Part shown: piece by piece, positions 1 to 9,675 of the stretch
Numbering within the stretch: the stretch's first letter is position 1
How the letters are laid out: the number at the start of each line of letters is the position of its first letter
Origin: Marivivens sp.
Lineage (GTDB): Bacteria > Pseudomonadota > Alphaproteobacteria > Rhodobacterales > Rhodobacteraceae
Direction of reading: 5' to 3'
Assembly: GCA_023255435.1 (NCBI GenBank)
Contig: JALRIK010000013.1
Location: 1-36,801 of the forward strand
Length of the DNA: 36,801 nt
Made by a program: the position numbers and the translations under genes
The notes under the pieces: generated by a model
What the model was told of the DNA's origin: nothing
The model's input: the letters and a program-made list of their open reading frames with translations, nothing else
Database searches by the model: none

Positions 1-134
1 GCCCGTGTGGTCTGAACCTTATGGGTCACAATCGAAACCTTGGCTCCAACCATACGGTTGAGCAAAGTCGACTTGCCTGCATTCGGCTCGCCGATAAGGG
101 CCACAAAGCCCGCGCGGGTATTCTCTTCGGTCAT
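1..134 (-). CDS. era: GTPase Era, N-terminal part (truncated by window edge)
   Basis: Reverse strand reads [44 protein letters not shown] (Walker [10 protein letters not shown]); start overlaps the rnc stop (ATGA). Confidence 0.93.
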   Translation of the reverse strand, partial: MTEENTRAGFVALIGEPNAGKSTLLNRMVGAKVSIVTHKVQTTR

Positions 135-811
135 GATGTTACCTTGCTCAAAAGAGCCTTGGCCGCAGCTTGTTCAGCTTGGCGTTTGGAACCGGCGCTT
201 GCCCGTTCGGAAGCACCCGAGGCCAGTTGGACCTCGATGGTAAAGATTGGCTGATGATCAGGGCCGGAGCGCCCGATCTCGGAATAGACGGGTGGCGTTT
301 CCCCGCGGGCCTGCGCCCACTCTTGAAGCGAGGTCTTGGGGTCACGCGCGTCCTCTTCGACCTGGTCGATCCGATCTCCCCAAAGCCGAAGCACCACGTC
401 ACTTGCCGCCTTGAAGCCGCCGTCAAGATAAACCGCCGCGATCAAAGCTTCCATGGCATCGCCCAAGAGCGCTTGCTTGCGGCGGCCACCGGATTTCATC
501 TCGGACCGCCCAAGACGGAGCACCGAGCCCAGCTCCACCTGACGGGCGACATCAGCGCAGGTTTCCTTGCGGACGAGCGCGTTGAAGCGCGGCGCAAGGA
601 CACCCTCACTTGCGCCCATGTCCGCGCGGAAAAGAGCCTCAGCCATCACAAGGCCAAGCACGCGGTCGCCAAGGAACTCGAGACGTTGGTTGTTATCGCG
701 ATGCGGCGAGGACATCGACGGATGCGTCATGGCACGCACAAGCAATTCCGGCTTGTTGAACTGATATCCTATCCGTTCGCAGAATGCTGTGAGTTCGACC
801 GACAGTTTCAT
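131..811 (-). CDS. rnc: Ribonuclease III
   Basis: 226 aa; RNase III signature [15 protein letters not shown] and a C-terminal dsRBD; adjacent to era. Confidence 0.97.
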   Translation of the reverse strand: MKLSVELTAFCERIGYQFNKPELLVRAMTHPSMSSPHRDNNQRLEFLGDRVLGLVMAEALFRADMGASEGVLAPRFNALVRKETCADVARQVELGSVLRLGRSEMKSGGRRKQALLGDAMEALIAAVYLDGGFKAASDVVLRLWGDRIDQVEEDARDPKTSLQEWAQARGETPPVYSEIGRSGPDHQPIFTIEVQLASGASERASAGSKRQAEQAAAKALLSKVTS

Positions 812-1848
812 TCGATACCTACGAAAATTCTATTCAAACGCATCGTCCAGATCGCCCAAGGCCGAGCGGACGACACCGAATAGAGCACAAACAACGGATG
901 GCCAATCAGATTTTCGACCGGAACAAATCCCGTTCCGCCTGCACCTACTGCGATCCTGCTGTCTGCTGCGTTATCACGATTATCGCCAAGCACAAAGACA
1001 TGGCCTTCGGGAACGGTGAACTCGCCCGTTTGATCGAGCGCAGTCTTTCCGATGTTCAGGATCGGATAGCTTACCCCGTTCGAAAGCGTTTCCCTCTCTT
1101 GCGTCTTTCTGCAATTCGCGAACTGCCCCACCGCGCCGTTGGTGCACCTCGGAAGAAGTCCGAGCGGACCCTGCGGCTCCATCACCTCGTCGAAAAAGCC
1201 ATCCGAACCCGTTTCTGCTTCGACCCCGTTGATCCAGAGGGTGCCGCCTCGAATCTGGACACTGTCACCTTCGATCCCGATCACTCGGCTCACAGTCGGG
1301 ATGCCGGAAACAGGATGTCGAAAGACAGTCATCTCGCCGACCTCGGGTTGGGTCGTGAACACGGTCGCGATCACATGGTCCCCGACGAGCAGGTTGGGCT
1401 TCATCGCACCCGAAATGACGAAATAGGGGCGCCAGAACACACCCGTCAACATCACAAACGCAACGACCGCCGTAGCCACCTGTCCCACAAGACGCCAAAG
1501 CGTGGAATAGATGGGACGCTTGTAGCCCCTCGACTTGAACAAAAGCACAAGAAGAAAGGCAAAGGCCACATAGGGCACGACAACAAGCCAGACAAGCCAG
1601 CCATTCCAACCAAGATCATTGATGCGGCGCACAAGGTGCCCCACCAGCGGAATGAAAAAAAGCGCGGCGAACAAGATAAGAAGGCTGCGCGCCCAGAGCG
1701 CGTCATAGCCTATGTATCCGAGCAGAGCCGAGATCGAAGAAGGCAAAATTCCCAAGAACAGAACAATCCCGAGTTGCCGCCGAGAGGTTCGACCATTCCA
1801 GTCGAACCCGTCTAGGAACAATTTGATCGGGTTGAGGGAAAAATACAT
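808..1848 (-). CDS. DUF805 domain fused to a signal peptidase I (S26)-like domain; probable catalytically inactive paralogue
   Basis: 346 aa; N-terminal multi-TM DUF805-like segment ([12 protein letters not shown]), C-terminal S26-like domain with [11 protein letters not shown], but SGAM replaces SGSM and VSRVIG replaces VKRLIG. Confidence 0.85.
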   Translation of the reverse strand: MYFSLNPIKLFLDGFDWNGRTSRRQLGIVLFLGILPSSISALLGYIGYDALWARSLLILFAALFFIPLVGHLVRRINDLGWNGWLVWLVVVPYVAFAFLLVLLFKSRGYKRPIYSTLWRLVGQVATAVVAFVMLTGVFWRPYFVISGAMKPNLLVGDHVIATVFTTQPEVGEMTVFRHPVSGIPTVSRVIGIEGDSVQIRGGTLWINGVEAETGSDGFFDEVMEPQGPLGLLPRCTNGAVGQFANCRKTQERETLSNGVSYPILNIGKTALDQTGEFTVPEGHVFVLGDNRDNAADSRIAVGAGGTGFVPVENLIGHPLFVLYSVSSARPWAIWTMRLNRIFVGIE

Positions 1849-1860
1849 TGCTGCTCTAGT

Positions 1861-2703
1861 TTACTCGACAGCCTCGAAAAAGCGATCCATGCGCCAAGTC
1901 CAGAAAGCAAGCATGGAACGGCCTGCAGAACTAAAGATGATGCGATCCGCGCGCCCGACCAAATTCTCTGCGGGCACGAATTCTACGCCACCTTCGCTCT
2001 GCGGGAAGCGGCTGTCGACCGAGTTATCACGGTTGTCACCCATAAAGAAATAATGACCCTCGGGAACCGTATAGACACCCGTATCATCGGCACGCTGCAC
2101 CGCAATATTGAGGATCGAGTGCTTTGCACCGTTCGGCAAGGTCTCGATATAGCGTTCTTTGATACAGGTATCGCCTTGGCTCGTGACGGTGTTTGCACAA
2201 CGCGGGATACTGTTTTGTGCACCCTGCGGTGCATAGGGTTCTTCAAAGTCGGCAACGCGTTCCAGCTCGACGGGCGAACCATTGATATGAAGAACGCTGT
2301 CGATCATCTGGATACGATCACCGGGCTTGCCGATAAGACGCTTTACGAAATCGACACCCGTGACCGGATGACGAAAGACGATCACATCGCCAACCTCAGG
2401 CTCGGACCCGAGGAAACGCTTTTCCGCTCCTTTGAAGACACCGCAGAAATCTTCTGCATCAATGTCGACACCGAGCGAGGGGATCTTGATCGACGGGCAA
2501 GAGGCATAGGAGTAACCATAGGCCATCTTGTTCACAAAGAGGAAGTCCCCGATCAGAAGGGTGTCCTTCATGGAACCGGACGGGATCCAGAACGGCTGAA
2601 AGAACAGCGTGCGGAACGTGCCCGCAATCAGCAGAGCATAGACGATCGTCTTGACGGTTTCTTTAACGCTCGCCCAAACGCCTGATTCAAGTTCTTCGCT
2701 CAT
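1861..2703 (-). CDS. lepB: Signal peptidase I
   Basis: 280 aa; IPSGSMKDTLLIGD, DFVKRLIGKPGD and GDNRDNSVDSR boxes all intact. Confidence 0.96.
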   Translation of the reverse strand: MSEELESGVWASVKETVKTIVYALLIAGTFRTLFFQPFWIPSGSMKDTLLIGDFLFVNKMAYGYSYASCPSIKIPSLGVDIDAEDFCGVFKGAEKRFLGSEPEVGDVIVFRHPVTGVDFVKRLIGKPGDRIQMIDSVLHINGSPVELERVADFEEPYAPQGAQNSIPRCANTVTSQGDTCIKERYIETLPNGAKHSILNIAVQRADDTGVYTVPEGHYFFMGDNRDNSVDSRFPQSEGGVEFVPAENLVGRADRIIFSSAGRSMLAFWTWRMDRFFEAVE

Positions 2704-2768
2704 ACTCTGGTCCTCTAAAATATCCTGCGCTTCATGCGTGGCGCCCTGCTAGGTGTCAAGTCAGTCCC

Positions 2769-3176
2769 CTATTGCTCGGGGATCGGCCTTGCTTCGATGA
2801 CGACAAAGGCCTGAGCCCAAGGGTGGTCATCGGTAAGCGTGACGTGAATGATTGCTTCATGCCCTTCGGGGGTCATCGCGTCGAGCCTGTCTTTGGCCCA
2901 GCCAGTCACCTTCATGACGGGTTGACCCGAAGGAAGATTGGACACGGCCATATCTTTCCATGAAATCCCCATCACTAGACCCGTGCCCAGCGCTTTGGAA
3001 CATGCCTCTTTTGCGGCCCATCTTTTGGCATAGGTTCCGGCCACGTCCTTGCGACGTTCTGCTTTGGCCTGTTCGATTTCGGTGAAAACGCGATTGCGAA
3101 AACGATCGCCAAAGCGATCCAGTGTGCCCTGGATACGCTCGATATTCGCAAGATCGCTGCCTATTCCCAGTATCAC
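2769..3176 (-). CDS. acpS: Holo-[acyl-carrier-protein] synthase
   Basis: 135 aa; [12 protein letters not shown] and [15 protein letters not shown] motifs. Confidence 0.96.
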   Translation of the reverse strand: MILGIGSDLANIERIQGTLDRFGDRFRNRVFTEIEQAKAERRKDVAGTYAKRWAAKEACSKALGTGLVMGISWKDMAVSNLPSGQPVMKVTGWAKDRLDAMTPEGHEAIIHVTLTDDHPWAQAFVVIEARPIPEQ

Positions 3177-3178
3177 GT

Positions 3179-3925
3179 TCAGGCCCGTGCTTCATCCATC
3201 AACCGGCGCATTTCCTTGATCGTCGGTCCGAGCCCGCGAAAAATCGACTCTCCGATGATGAAATGACCGATGTTGAGTTCCATTACTTCGGGCAGAGCCG
3301 CAATCGGCTGCACCGTCTCGAAGGTGAGCCCGTGACCCGCGTGCACCTCGAGCCCGAGACCATGGGCAAAACGCGCCATCTCACGAAGCCGCGCAAGTTC
3401 TGCATCGCGCGCGTCAAAACGACCTTCGGCGTGGAAATCGCAATAGGCACCGGTATGAAGTTCGATCACCTGTGCACCGATACGATGTGCCGCCTCGATC
3501 TGGTCTTGATCGGCACCGATAAAGATCGAGACGCGGCATCCTGCTTCACGCAATGGCGCTATGAAATCGGCAAGACGGCGTTCGTCGCGCACAACGTCGA
3601 GACCGCCTTCGGTCGTTCGTTCTTCGCGCTTCTCGGGGACAATGCACACAGCGTGCGGCTTGTGACGAAGTGCAATCGCCTGCATTTCCGCGGTCGCCGC
3701 CATTTCGAAATTGAGAGGCGTGGTCAGAGCCGCCATCAAGCCATCGATATCGGCATCCGAAATATGACGCCGATCTTCGCGAAGGTGCGCGGTAATGCCG
3801 TCGGCCCCTGCCCCTTCGGCAAGTTTCGCAGCACGGATCGGATCGGGATAGGCGCTCCCACGTGCATTCCGCACCGTCGCGACATGGTCGATGTTGACCC
3901 CCAAACGCAGTTTTCCGTTCGTCAT
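3179..3925 (-). CDS. pdxJ: Pyridoxine 5'-phosphate synthase
   Basis: 248 aa; [47 protein letters not shown]. Confidence 0.97.
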   Translation of the reverse strand: MTNGKLRLGVNIDHVATVRNARGSAYPDPIRAAKLAEGAGADGITAHLREDRRHISDADIDGLMAALTTPLNFEMAATAEMQAIALRHKPHAVCIVPEKREERTTEGGLDVVRDERRLADFIAPLREAGCRVSIFIGADQDQIEAAHRIGAQVIELHTGAYCDFHAEGRFDARDAELARLREMARFAHGLGLEVHAGHGLTFETVQPIAALPEVMELNIGHFIIGESIFRGLGPTIKEMRRLMDEARA

Positions 3926-3952
3926 GGCAATTGCCTCCTCGTCGTATCGATC

Positions 3953-4609
3953 CTAACCGCTCAGCGATTGATCGTCAGGTGTTTTGCGCGCGGTTTTGGA
4001 AAGCTGTTCAAGCTTGGCGCGAAGCTTACGCGTTCTGCTGTTCTGATAGGCCCGAATAACGGGAACCGAGAGATAATAGACAAAGGTGGCGACGATCACT
4101 CCGGGGATAATTCCGCCAACCATGAAAGGCAGGAACACATCATCGTAAAAAAGTTGCAAGCGCGACCATTCCATTGCCTCGGGCGTAAAGATCGCCTTGA
4201 AGTTATGAAGGAGATCCCGCGCGGCGCCATCGAATTTCTGGGACAAGGATTTTTCGAAACCGTGTTGCGGACGCGTGCCCAAAAGAAAGTGCCCTGTCGT
4301 CAGCGAAGTGACCGCAATCGGGACATAGGTCAGCGGATTTCCAAAAAACGTTCCCAGCAAGGCCGCGAGAATATTTCCGCGCAGGATCCGCGCGATCAGA
4401 TAGGCGGTGATAAAGTGGAACCCGAAAAACGGCGTAAAGGTCGTAAAGACCCCCGCCCAAACGCCGCGCGCGATTTTTTCGGGCGTATCGGGCAATCTAC
4501 GGACGCGGTGCTTTACATAGCCAAAGGCCCGCAGCCACCCGCCACGCGGATAAAAGAACTCGGCCAGAGCGCGTGCAATTGGTCGCCGATCTCGCCGTTT
4601 GAATATCAA
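3953..4609 (-). CDS. DUF2062 domain-containing membrane protein
   Basis: 218 aa; hydrophobic GVFTTFTPFFGFHFITAYLIARILRGN...GNPLTYVPI typical of DUF2062; position between spoT and pdxJ. Confidence 0.8.
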   Translation of the reverse strand: MIFKRRDRRPIARALAEFFYPRGGWLRAFGYVKHRVRRLPDTPEKIARGVWAGVFTTFTPFFGFHFITAYLIARILRGNILAALLGTFFGNPLTYVPIAVTSLTTGHFLLGTRPQHGFEKSLSQKFDGAARDLLHNFKAIFTPEAMEWSRLQLFYDDVFLPFMVGGIIPGVIVATFVYYLSVPVIRAYQNSRTRKLRAKLEQLSKTARKTPDDQSLSG

Positions 4610-4624
4610 GCCCTTGTCCTTGTT

Positions 4625-6751
4625 CTAATTCGTAGTGGCCAGCGAAGGGTCCCTACGGCGCGAAATGGATGAAACATTGTTTTCCGCTTCAAGTGCGGTT
4701 TGGACGCGATGGAGATGTTCGACATCCCTCAGGTCGACATCAACCATCAAACGGTAAAAATCAGGTTTCCGATCCAAGAAGTTCAAGTCCGAGATATTGG
4801 CGTTCTGCTCGCCGATCAAGGTGCATATTCTCCCCAAGACACCCGCGTCATTGCTGATCGTGAGGTCAAAGGTAACCGTGTTCTTGGCCGAGTGCTTGCC
4901 GTCTTGCCATGTCAGATCGACCCAGCGCTCGGGTTGTTCTTCGAAATCGGCCAAAGCTTCGCAGTCGATCGCATGCACGACAACACCTTGGCCGCGATAG
5001 GTGATCCCGATGATCCGTTCACCCGGAACAGGTTGGCAGCAAGAGGCGCGGCGGAACGACTGGTCGGGACCGAGCCCGACAACAGCACGGTTTGTCTCGA
5101 TCTCCTCGCCGCCCTTTTCGGCAAGTTCGGGATAAATCGCCCGCACCACTTCGCGTGCGGTGAGCTCTGCGCTGCCCAATCGGGCCAGAAGCTCATCCAC
5201 ACTTTCCACCGCAAGAGTCTTAGCCGCGGTGCGCAGTGCCTTTTCCGTTGCCTTTTTGCCTACGTTCTCGAAGGCAACCCGCGCAAGTTCAGCGCCGAGC
5301 TTGATGAACCTCTCGCGGTCCTCTTCACGCAAAGCGCGGCGGATGGCGGTTTTCGCGCGTCCCGTCACGGCGATATCGATCCAAGTGGCCTGAGGCGTCT
5401 GACCCTCGGCGGTGATCACTTCGACGGACTGACCGTTCTTGAGGCGGGTCCAGAGTGGAACCCGAAGCCCGTCCACCTTGGCCCCGACACAGGCCGCACC
5501 GATGCGCGTGTGGATTGCATAGGCAAAGTCGATAGGCGTTGCCCCACGCGGAAGCTTGATCACATCCCCCTTGGGTGTGAAACAGAACACTTGGTCCTGA
5601 TACATCTCGAGCTTGACGGCCTCGAGGAATTCATCGTGATCGCTCTCGTCGTCAAGCCGCTCGGTCAGCGAGGAAATCCAGCGCACGGGATCAACAGCAA
5701 AGCGGTTCTCGACGCGCTCGCCGTTCTTGTACGACCAGTGCGCCGCGACCCCAGTTTCCGCAACCTCGTGCATCTCGCGGGTGCGGATCTGGACTTCGAC
5801 CCTCTTGCCATCACGGCCCGAAACCGTGGTGTGGATCGAGCGATAACCGTTCGACTTGGGCTGGCTGATATAGTCTTTGAAACGACCGGGCACTGCGCGC
5901 CAACGTTGGTGCACCGCGCCAAGCACACGATAACAGTCGGCTTCGGTTTTGGTGATGATGCGGAAACCGTAGATATCAGACAGGCGGCTAAAGCCCTGAT
6001 CCTTTTCCTGCATCTTGCGCCAGATCGAATAGGGACGCTTGGCGCGACCATACACGTCGGCCACGATCCCTACGGCCTCCAACTCGATCCGCATGTCGGC
6101 GGTGATCTTTTCGATCACATCGCCCGTTTCCTTCTGCAGCGTGATAAAGCGGCGGATGATCGAATTACGCGCCTCGGGGTTGAGAACGCGGAACGCGAGG
6201 TCCTCAAGCTCTTCGCGCATCCATTGCATACCCATGCGTCCCGCAAGAGGGGCAAAAATATCCATGGTTTCGCGGGCTTTCTGGGCCTGCTTTTCGGGGC
6301 GCATCGATTTGATCGTGCGCATGTTGTGCAGACGGTCGGCAAGTTTGACGAGCATTACGCGCAGATCGCGCGACATCGCCATGAAAAGCTTGCGGAAATT
6401 TTCGGCCTGTTTCGAATGCGCCGAGGTAAGCTGGATATTGGTGAGCTTTGTCACACCGTCGACAAGTTCCGCGATCTCTCGACCGAACCGACGCTCGACC
6501 TCGGCGAACGAGGCTTTGGTGTCCTCGATCGTGTCATGCAACAAGGCGGTGACAAGCGTTGCATCATCCATCTGTTGATCCGCAAGGATCATCGTAACAG
6601 CAACGGGATGCGTGAAATAGGGCTCACCGGAATGACGAAACTGCCCCGTATGCATTTCCTCGCCAAAGGCAAATGCATCCCGAAGCAGCTTTTCATTTGT
6701 TCTGGGATTGTAGGCGCGGACCAGTGAAACCAGATCGTCTGCGGTCGTCAT
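4625..6751 (-). CDS. Bifunctional (p)ppGpp synthetase/hydrolase (RelA/SpoT family)
   Basis: 708 aa; HD domain (HDTIEDT), synthetase region (SIWRKMQEKDQGFSRLSDIYGFRII, PKSNGYRSIHTTV), TGS domain (VFCFTPKGDVIKLPRGATPIDFAY), C-terminal ACT-like region. Confidence 0.96.
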   Translation of the reverse strand: MTTADDLVSLVRAYNPRTNEKLLRDAFAFGEEMHTGQFRHSGEPYFTHPVAVTMILADQQMDDATLVTALLHDTIEDTKASFAEVERRFGREIAELVDGVTKLTNIQLTSAHSKQAENFRKLFMAMSRDLRVMLVKLADRLHNMRTIKSMRPEKQAQKARETMDIFAPLAGRMGMQWMREELEDLAFRVLNPEARNSIIRRFITLQKETGDVIEKITADMRIELEAVGIVADVYGRAKRPYSIWRKMQEKDQGFSRLSDIYGFRIITKTEADCYRVLGAVHQRWRAVPGRFKDYISQPKSNGYRSIHTTVSGRDGKRVEVQIRTREMHEVAETGVAAHWSYKNGERVENRFAVDPVRWISSLTERLDDESDHDEFLEAVKLEMYQDQVFCFTPKGDVIKLPRGATPIDFAYAIHTRIGAACVGAKVDGLRVPLWTRLKNGQSVEVITAEGQTPQATWIDIAVTGRAKTAIRRALREEDRERFIKLGAELARVAFENVGKKATEKALRTAAKTLAVESVDELLARLGSAELTAREVVRAIYPELAEKGGEEIETNRAVVGLGPDQSFRRASCCQPVPGERIIGITYRGQGVVVHAIDCEALADFEEQPERWVDLTWQDGKHSAKNTVTFDLTISNDAGVLGRICTLIGEQNANISDLNFLDRKPDFYRLMVDVDLRDVEHLHRVQTALEAENNVSSISRRRDPSLATTN

Positions 6752-6784
6752 CTGATCCTTCGCCCTCAGAACAGGGAGCGGCGC

Positions 6785-7138
6785 TTAGCGCTGCCCCTGA
6801 GCTTCCATAAGTTGGCGAAGAAGACGCTCTTCGGACATATCGTCCTCGGCAGGCTTGTCCATTTCGGCGCCCATAAGAAGAGCCATCGCATCGTCCTCGG
6901 GCTCGTCGACTTCGATCTGGGTCTGAAGAGCCTCGATCTGGCGCTCGCGAAGATCGTCTGCCAGCTGGGTTTCATCTGCAATTTCACGAAGCGCAACGAC
7001 GGGGTTCTTGTCGTTGTCACGCGATACAGTCAGCGACGAACCGGCCGAGATTTCACGGGCACGATGCGCGGCAAGCATTACCAACTCGAAACGGTTCGGA
7101 ACCTTGTCGACACAATCTTCTACGGTCACGCGGGCCAT
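6785..7138 (-). CDS. rpoZ: DNA-directed RNA polymerase subunit omega
   Basis: [34 protein letters not shown]; start set at 7138 rather than the longest ORF start at 7198. Confidence 0.96.
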   Translation of the reverse strand: MARVTVEDCVDKVPNRFELVMLAAHRAREISAGSSLTVSRDNDKNPVVALREIADETQLADDLRERQIEALQTQIEVDEPEDDAMALLMGAEMDKPAEDDMSEERLLRQLMEAQGQR

Positions 7139-7182
7139 CAGCGCACTCCAATATCTCTGAGCTACAGTCCTAGGAAGCCCTC

Positions 7183-7211
7183 GACATACGCGCAACAATG
7201 GGGATTGACAA
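7183..7211 (-). promoter_or_regulatory. Possible sigma70-type promoter for the rpoZ operon
   Basis: Minus strand TTGTCA (7211-7206), 17-nt spacer, TATGTC (7188-7183), about 45 bp upstream of the rpoZ start. Confidence 0.4.
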
Positions 7212-7236
7212 GGGGAAAGCTGTCACAGTTGGGCGA

Positions 7237-7821
7237 TCAAATCGCTCTTATTTCTGCTTTTTCGCGTTCCGGAAGGGCATCAAGCATCTCTCTTACGGTC
7301 AAACCGAGAATCGGATGACGCCAATCAGGAGCTATCTCGGCCCATGGCACGAGAACAAAAGCCCGATCCTGCAGTCTGGGATGCGGCAGCAAGAGCTCGC
7401 TTGGCGCTTCGGACATTTGACGCTCCATCGGAAGGTCGATCCAGGTCCGCACAGCTTCCACATCAGGAAGGATACAGTCCTCGGTCGCAACAAGATCAAG
7501 GTCCAAGGTCCGCTGCCCCCAACGCACCTCTCTGACACGTCCGAAGTCGGCTTCGATCTGGTGCAAACCGGCAAGAAGATCGCGCGGCTCTAGGTCACTG
7601 TGCACAGCGATAACTGCGTTGACATAATCGGGGCCCGCGCCCACGGGAAAGCAGGGGGTCTGGTAAAAACTGCTTGTCACATCAACAAAACACAATCTTT
7701 CGGATATTGCGGAAATCGCCTTTTGAAGTATGCTTATTGAACTTTCGTCCATAGTGACCGCATTACTGCCTAGGGCGATGTAGCTAATTAGTGTTTTTCT
7801 ACCAGTCTGTTTTCTTTCCAC
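7237..7821 (-). CDS. folK: 2-amino-4-hydroxy-6-hydroxymethyldihydropteridine pyrophosphokinase
   Basis: 194 aa; YIALGSN at N-terminus, RWGQRTLDLDLV signature, LPHPRLQDRAFVLVPWAEIAP; GTG start likely. Confidence 0.94.
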   Translation of the reverse strand: MERKQTGRKTLISYIALGSNAVTMDESSISILQKAISAISERLCFVDVTSSFYQTPCFPVGAGPDYVNAVIAVHSDLEPRDLLAGLHQIEADFGRVREVRWGQRTLDLDLVATEDCILPDVEAVRTWIDLPMERQMSEAPSELLLPHPRLQDRAFVLVPWAEIAPDWRHPILGLTVREMLDALPEREKAEIRAI

Positions 7822-7915
7822 TTTTCAACACCACCTTTATTTTATTGCAGGCCCTTCGGATCGATACACGAGAGTGACGCTCGCGCCGCTGGGACGTTTT
7901 TGAAAGGACTTTTTT

Positions 7916-8491
7916 ATGTTTTACCGCGACGAGCGCCTCGCTCTTTTTATCGACGGATCAAACCTTTATGCCGCTGCAAAGGCACTCGGTTTCGATATCG
8001 ACTACAAACTCCTGAGGCAAGAATTCATGCGCCGTGGCAAATTGCTGCGCGCTTTCTACTACACAGCACTTCTCGAGAATGACGAGTATTCGCCCATCCG
8101 CCCGCTGGTGGACTGGTTGAACTACAACGGTTTCACGATGGTGACAAAACCCGCCAAAGAGTTCACCGACTCGATGGGACGCCGCAAGGTCAAAGGCAAC
8201 ATGGACATCGAACTCACTGTCGATGCGATGGAGCTAGCACCCTATGTCGACCACGTCGTGCTTTTCTCGGGCGACGGCGACTTCCGTCCGCTGGTCGAGG
8301 CCCTGCAGCGCAAAGGCGTGCGCGTCTCGGTCGTCTCGACGATCCGCAGCCAGCCGCCGATGATCGCAGACGAACTTCGCAGACAAGCCGATAACTTTAT
8401 CGACCTCGACGAACTCCGCGATGTCGTCGGACGCCCACCGCGCGAGAACGGCGATGACCGTAGGCCGGTCTCTGAAATGGTCGAAGAATAA
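7916..8491 (+). CDS. NYN domain (LabA/DUF88-like) putative nuclease
   Basis: 191 aa; LALFIDGSNLYAAAKALG ... KGNMDIELTVDAM ... VVLFSGDGDFRPLVEALQRKGVRVSVVS, the Asp-rich PIN-like active-site pattern. Confidence 0.87.
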   Translation: MFYRDERLALFIDGSNLYAAAKALGFDIDYKLLRQEFMRRGKLLRAFYYTALLENDEYSPIRPLVDWLNYNGFTMVTKPAKEFTDSMGRRKVKGNMDIELTVDAMELAPYVDHVVLFSGDGDFRPLVEALQRKGVRVSVVSTIRSQPPMIADELRRQADNFIDLDELRDVVGRPPRENGDDRRPVSEMVEE

Positions 8492-8493
8492 GC

Positions 8494-8523
8494 AGGGGCG
8501 CCTTGTGGCGCCCTTACTTTTTT
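8494..8523 (+). terminator. Rho-independent terminator after the NYN gene
   Basis: Stem GGGCGCC-TTGT-GGCGCCC followed by a T-rich tail (ttactttttt). Confidence 0.75.
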
Positions 8524-8530
8524 GCCGCTA

Positions 8531-9028
8531 TCACTTTCGTGCAAGCTCGAAAATGCCGATGCCGACAAGGATAAGAACGACACCTGAAACCAGCGTCCTG
8601 ATTTGGTTGAAAATCTGCCACCGACCAGAGTAATCGGACCATATTTCGCGCGCAGATGCGATATCCTCTGGCACGATCAGTGCTCCGAGAGTTTCATTCA
8701 TCGGAACATTGACAACCATCGTCAAAACCATTCCGCCAAGCGTATACAGCAAACCACCCGAAACGAACCACTTTGCCGCACTTCGGTTTTGCGAGCGAAA
8801 CGCGAAAACACCCGCGAGCAGAAGCACCGGCCCCGTTCCAAAGAATGCAGGCGCAAAGATAGCGTTCCGCACGCTAGCGTTCATCGCCTGCATAGCTGCG
8901 ATCGCCACCCGCGGATCGGTGGCATCAAGTCCCCACATGGTGGAGCAAACCCAAGCATAAAAGAACCCGAAAATCGCTCCTGAGAGGACCAGCCCCAAAA
9001 AAGCCGTTCCGAAAGTAAGTCTCGACAT
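8531..9028 (-). CDS. DUF1772-like integral membrane protein
   Basis: About 165 aa, hydrophobic with several TM segments; AMQAMNASVRN and NVPMNETL motifs common in DUF1772 proteins; ATG at 9028 preceded by AAGGAG. Confidence 0.65.
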   Translation of the reverse strand: MSRLTFGTAFLGLVLSGAIFGFFYAWVCSTMWGLDATDPRVAIAAMQAMNASVRNAIFAPAFFGTGPVLLLAGVFAFRSQNRSAAKWFVSGGLLYTLGGMVLTMVVNVPMNETLGALIVPEDIASAREIWSDYSGRWQIFNQIRTLVSGVVLILVGIGIFELARK

Positions 9029-9045
9029 AATCACTCCTTAAAACT

Positions 9046-9087
9046 GTAATTCAAATTACGGATTGCCATTTGCGTAATTTAGATTAC
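9046..9087. promoter_or_regulatory. Two tandem GTAAT-N4-ATTAC palindromes in the DUF1772/TetR divergent promoter
   Basis: GTAATTCAAATTAC (9046-9059) and GTAATTTAGATTAC (9074-9087), centres 28 bp apart, both followed by GGATT. Confidence 0.7.
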
Positions 9088-9111
9088 GGATTCGAGCAAG
9101 GAGAAAATCGA

Positions 9112-9675
9112 ATGCGTGATGAAGCCCGAGAGAAACGACGCGACGAGATCGAGAAGGCAGCCTATCAGATCCTTGAGCAAAAGGGATTTGCAGGGCTGTC
9201 GATCCTTGCGGTTGCCAAAGCCGCCAAAACCTCGAACGAGACGATCTATCGCTGGTATGGCGACAAAATAGGCTTGTTCCGCGCTCTTATTGACCGCAAC
9301 GCCGATGTGATCGCCGACCGCATTTCCGACAAAGCCGATCTTGTATCCTTGGGGGTCACCTTACTTGCAACGCTTACAGGACCAAGAGCGATCGCACTCA
9401 ATCGCGCCGCCGCTGCCGACCCGAGCGGAGGACTTGGGCGCGCGATTGCCGAAGGTGGACGCGCACGGATCATGCCCAAGATCGCCTCTGTGATCGAGCG
9501 GACAAGCCTGAGCGGAAACCCTTCGGAAATCGCAGAGATCTGGATTTCGCTTCTGCTTGGCGATTTGCAGGTAAGACGAACCAACGGCTCTCTTGATCCC
9601 CTTACCGATGACGAGCACAAGGCGAGAAGCGCACGCGCTTTCGCTATTATTACAAAACTATATGGCGGCGAATGA
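9112..9675 (+). CDS. TetR family transcriptional regulator
   Basis: REKRRDEIEKAAYQILEQKGFAGLSILAVAKAAKTSNETIYRWYGDKIGLF helix-turn-helix; ATG at 9112 preceded by AAGGAG. Confidence 0.92.
   Translation: MRDEAREKRRDEIEKAAYQILEQKGFAGLSILAVAKAAKTSNETIYRWYGDKIGLFRALIDRNADVIADRISDKADLVSLGVTLLATLTGPRAIALNRAAAADPSGGLGRAIAEGGRARIMPKIASVIERTSLSGNPSEIAEIWISLLLGDLQVRRTNGSLDPLTDDEHKARSARAFAIITKLYGGE

Noticed and set aside
3122-4672. 516-aa plus-strand ORF opposite pdxJ/DUF2062
   Set aside because: Antisense shadow ORF over well-recognised minus-strand genes; no recognisable domain.
4700-6727. 675-aa plus-strand ORF opposite spoT/rel
   Set aside because: Mirror of the spoT/rel coding frame in GC-rich DNA; no recognisable domain, no own promoter or RBS seen.
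7139-7198. 20-residue N-terminal extension of RpoZ
   Set aside because: Canonical omega start [10 protein letters not shown] is at 7138; the upstream part overlaps a promoter-like region.
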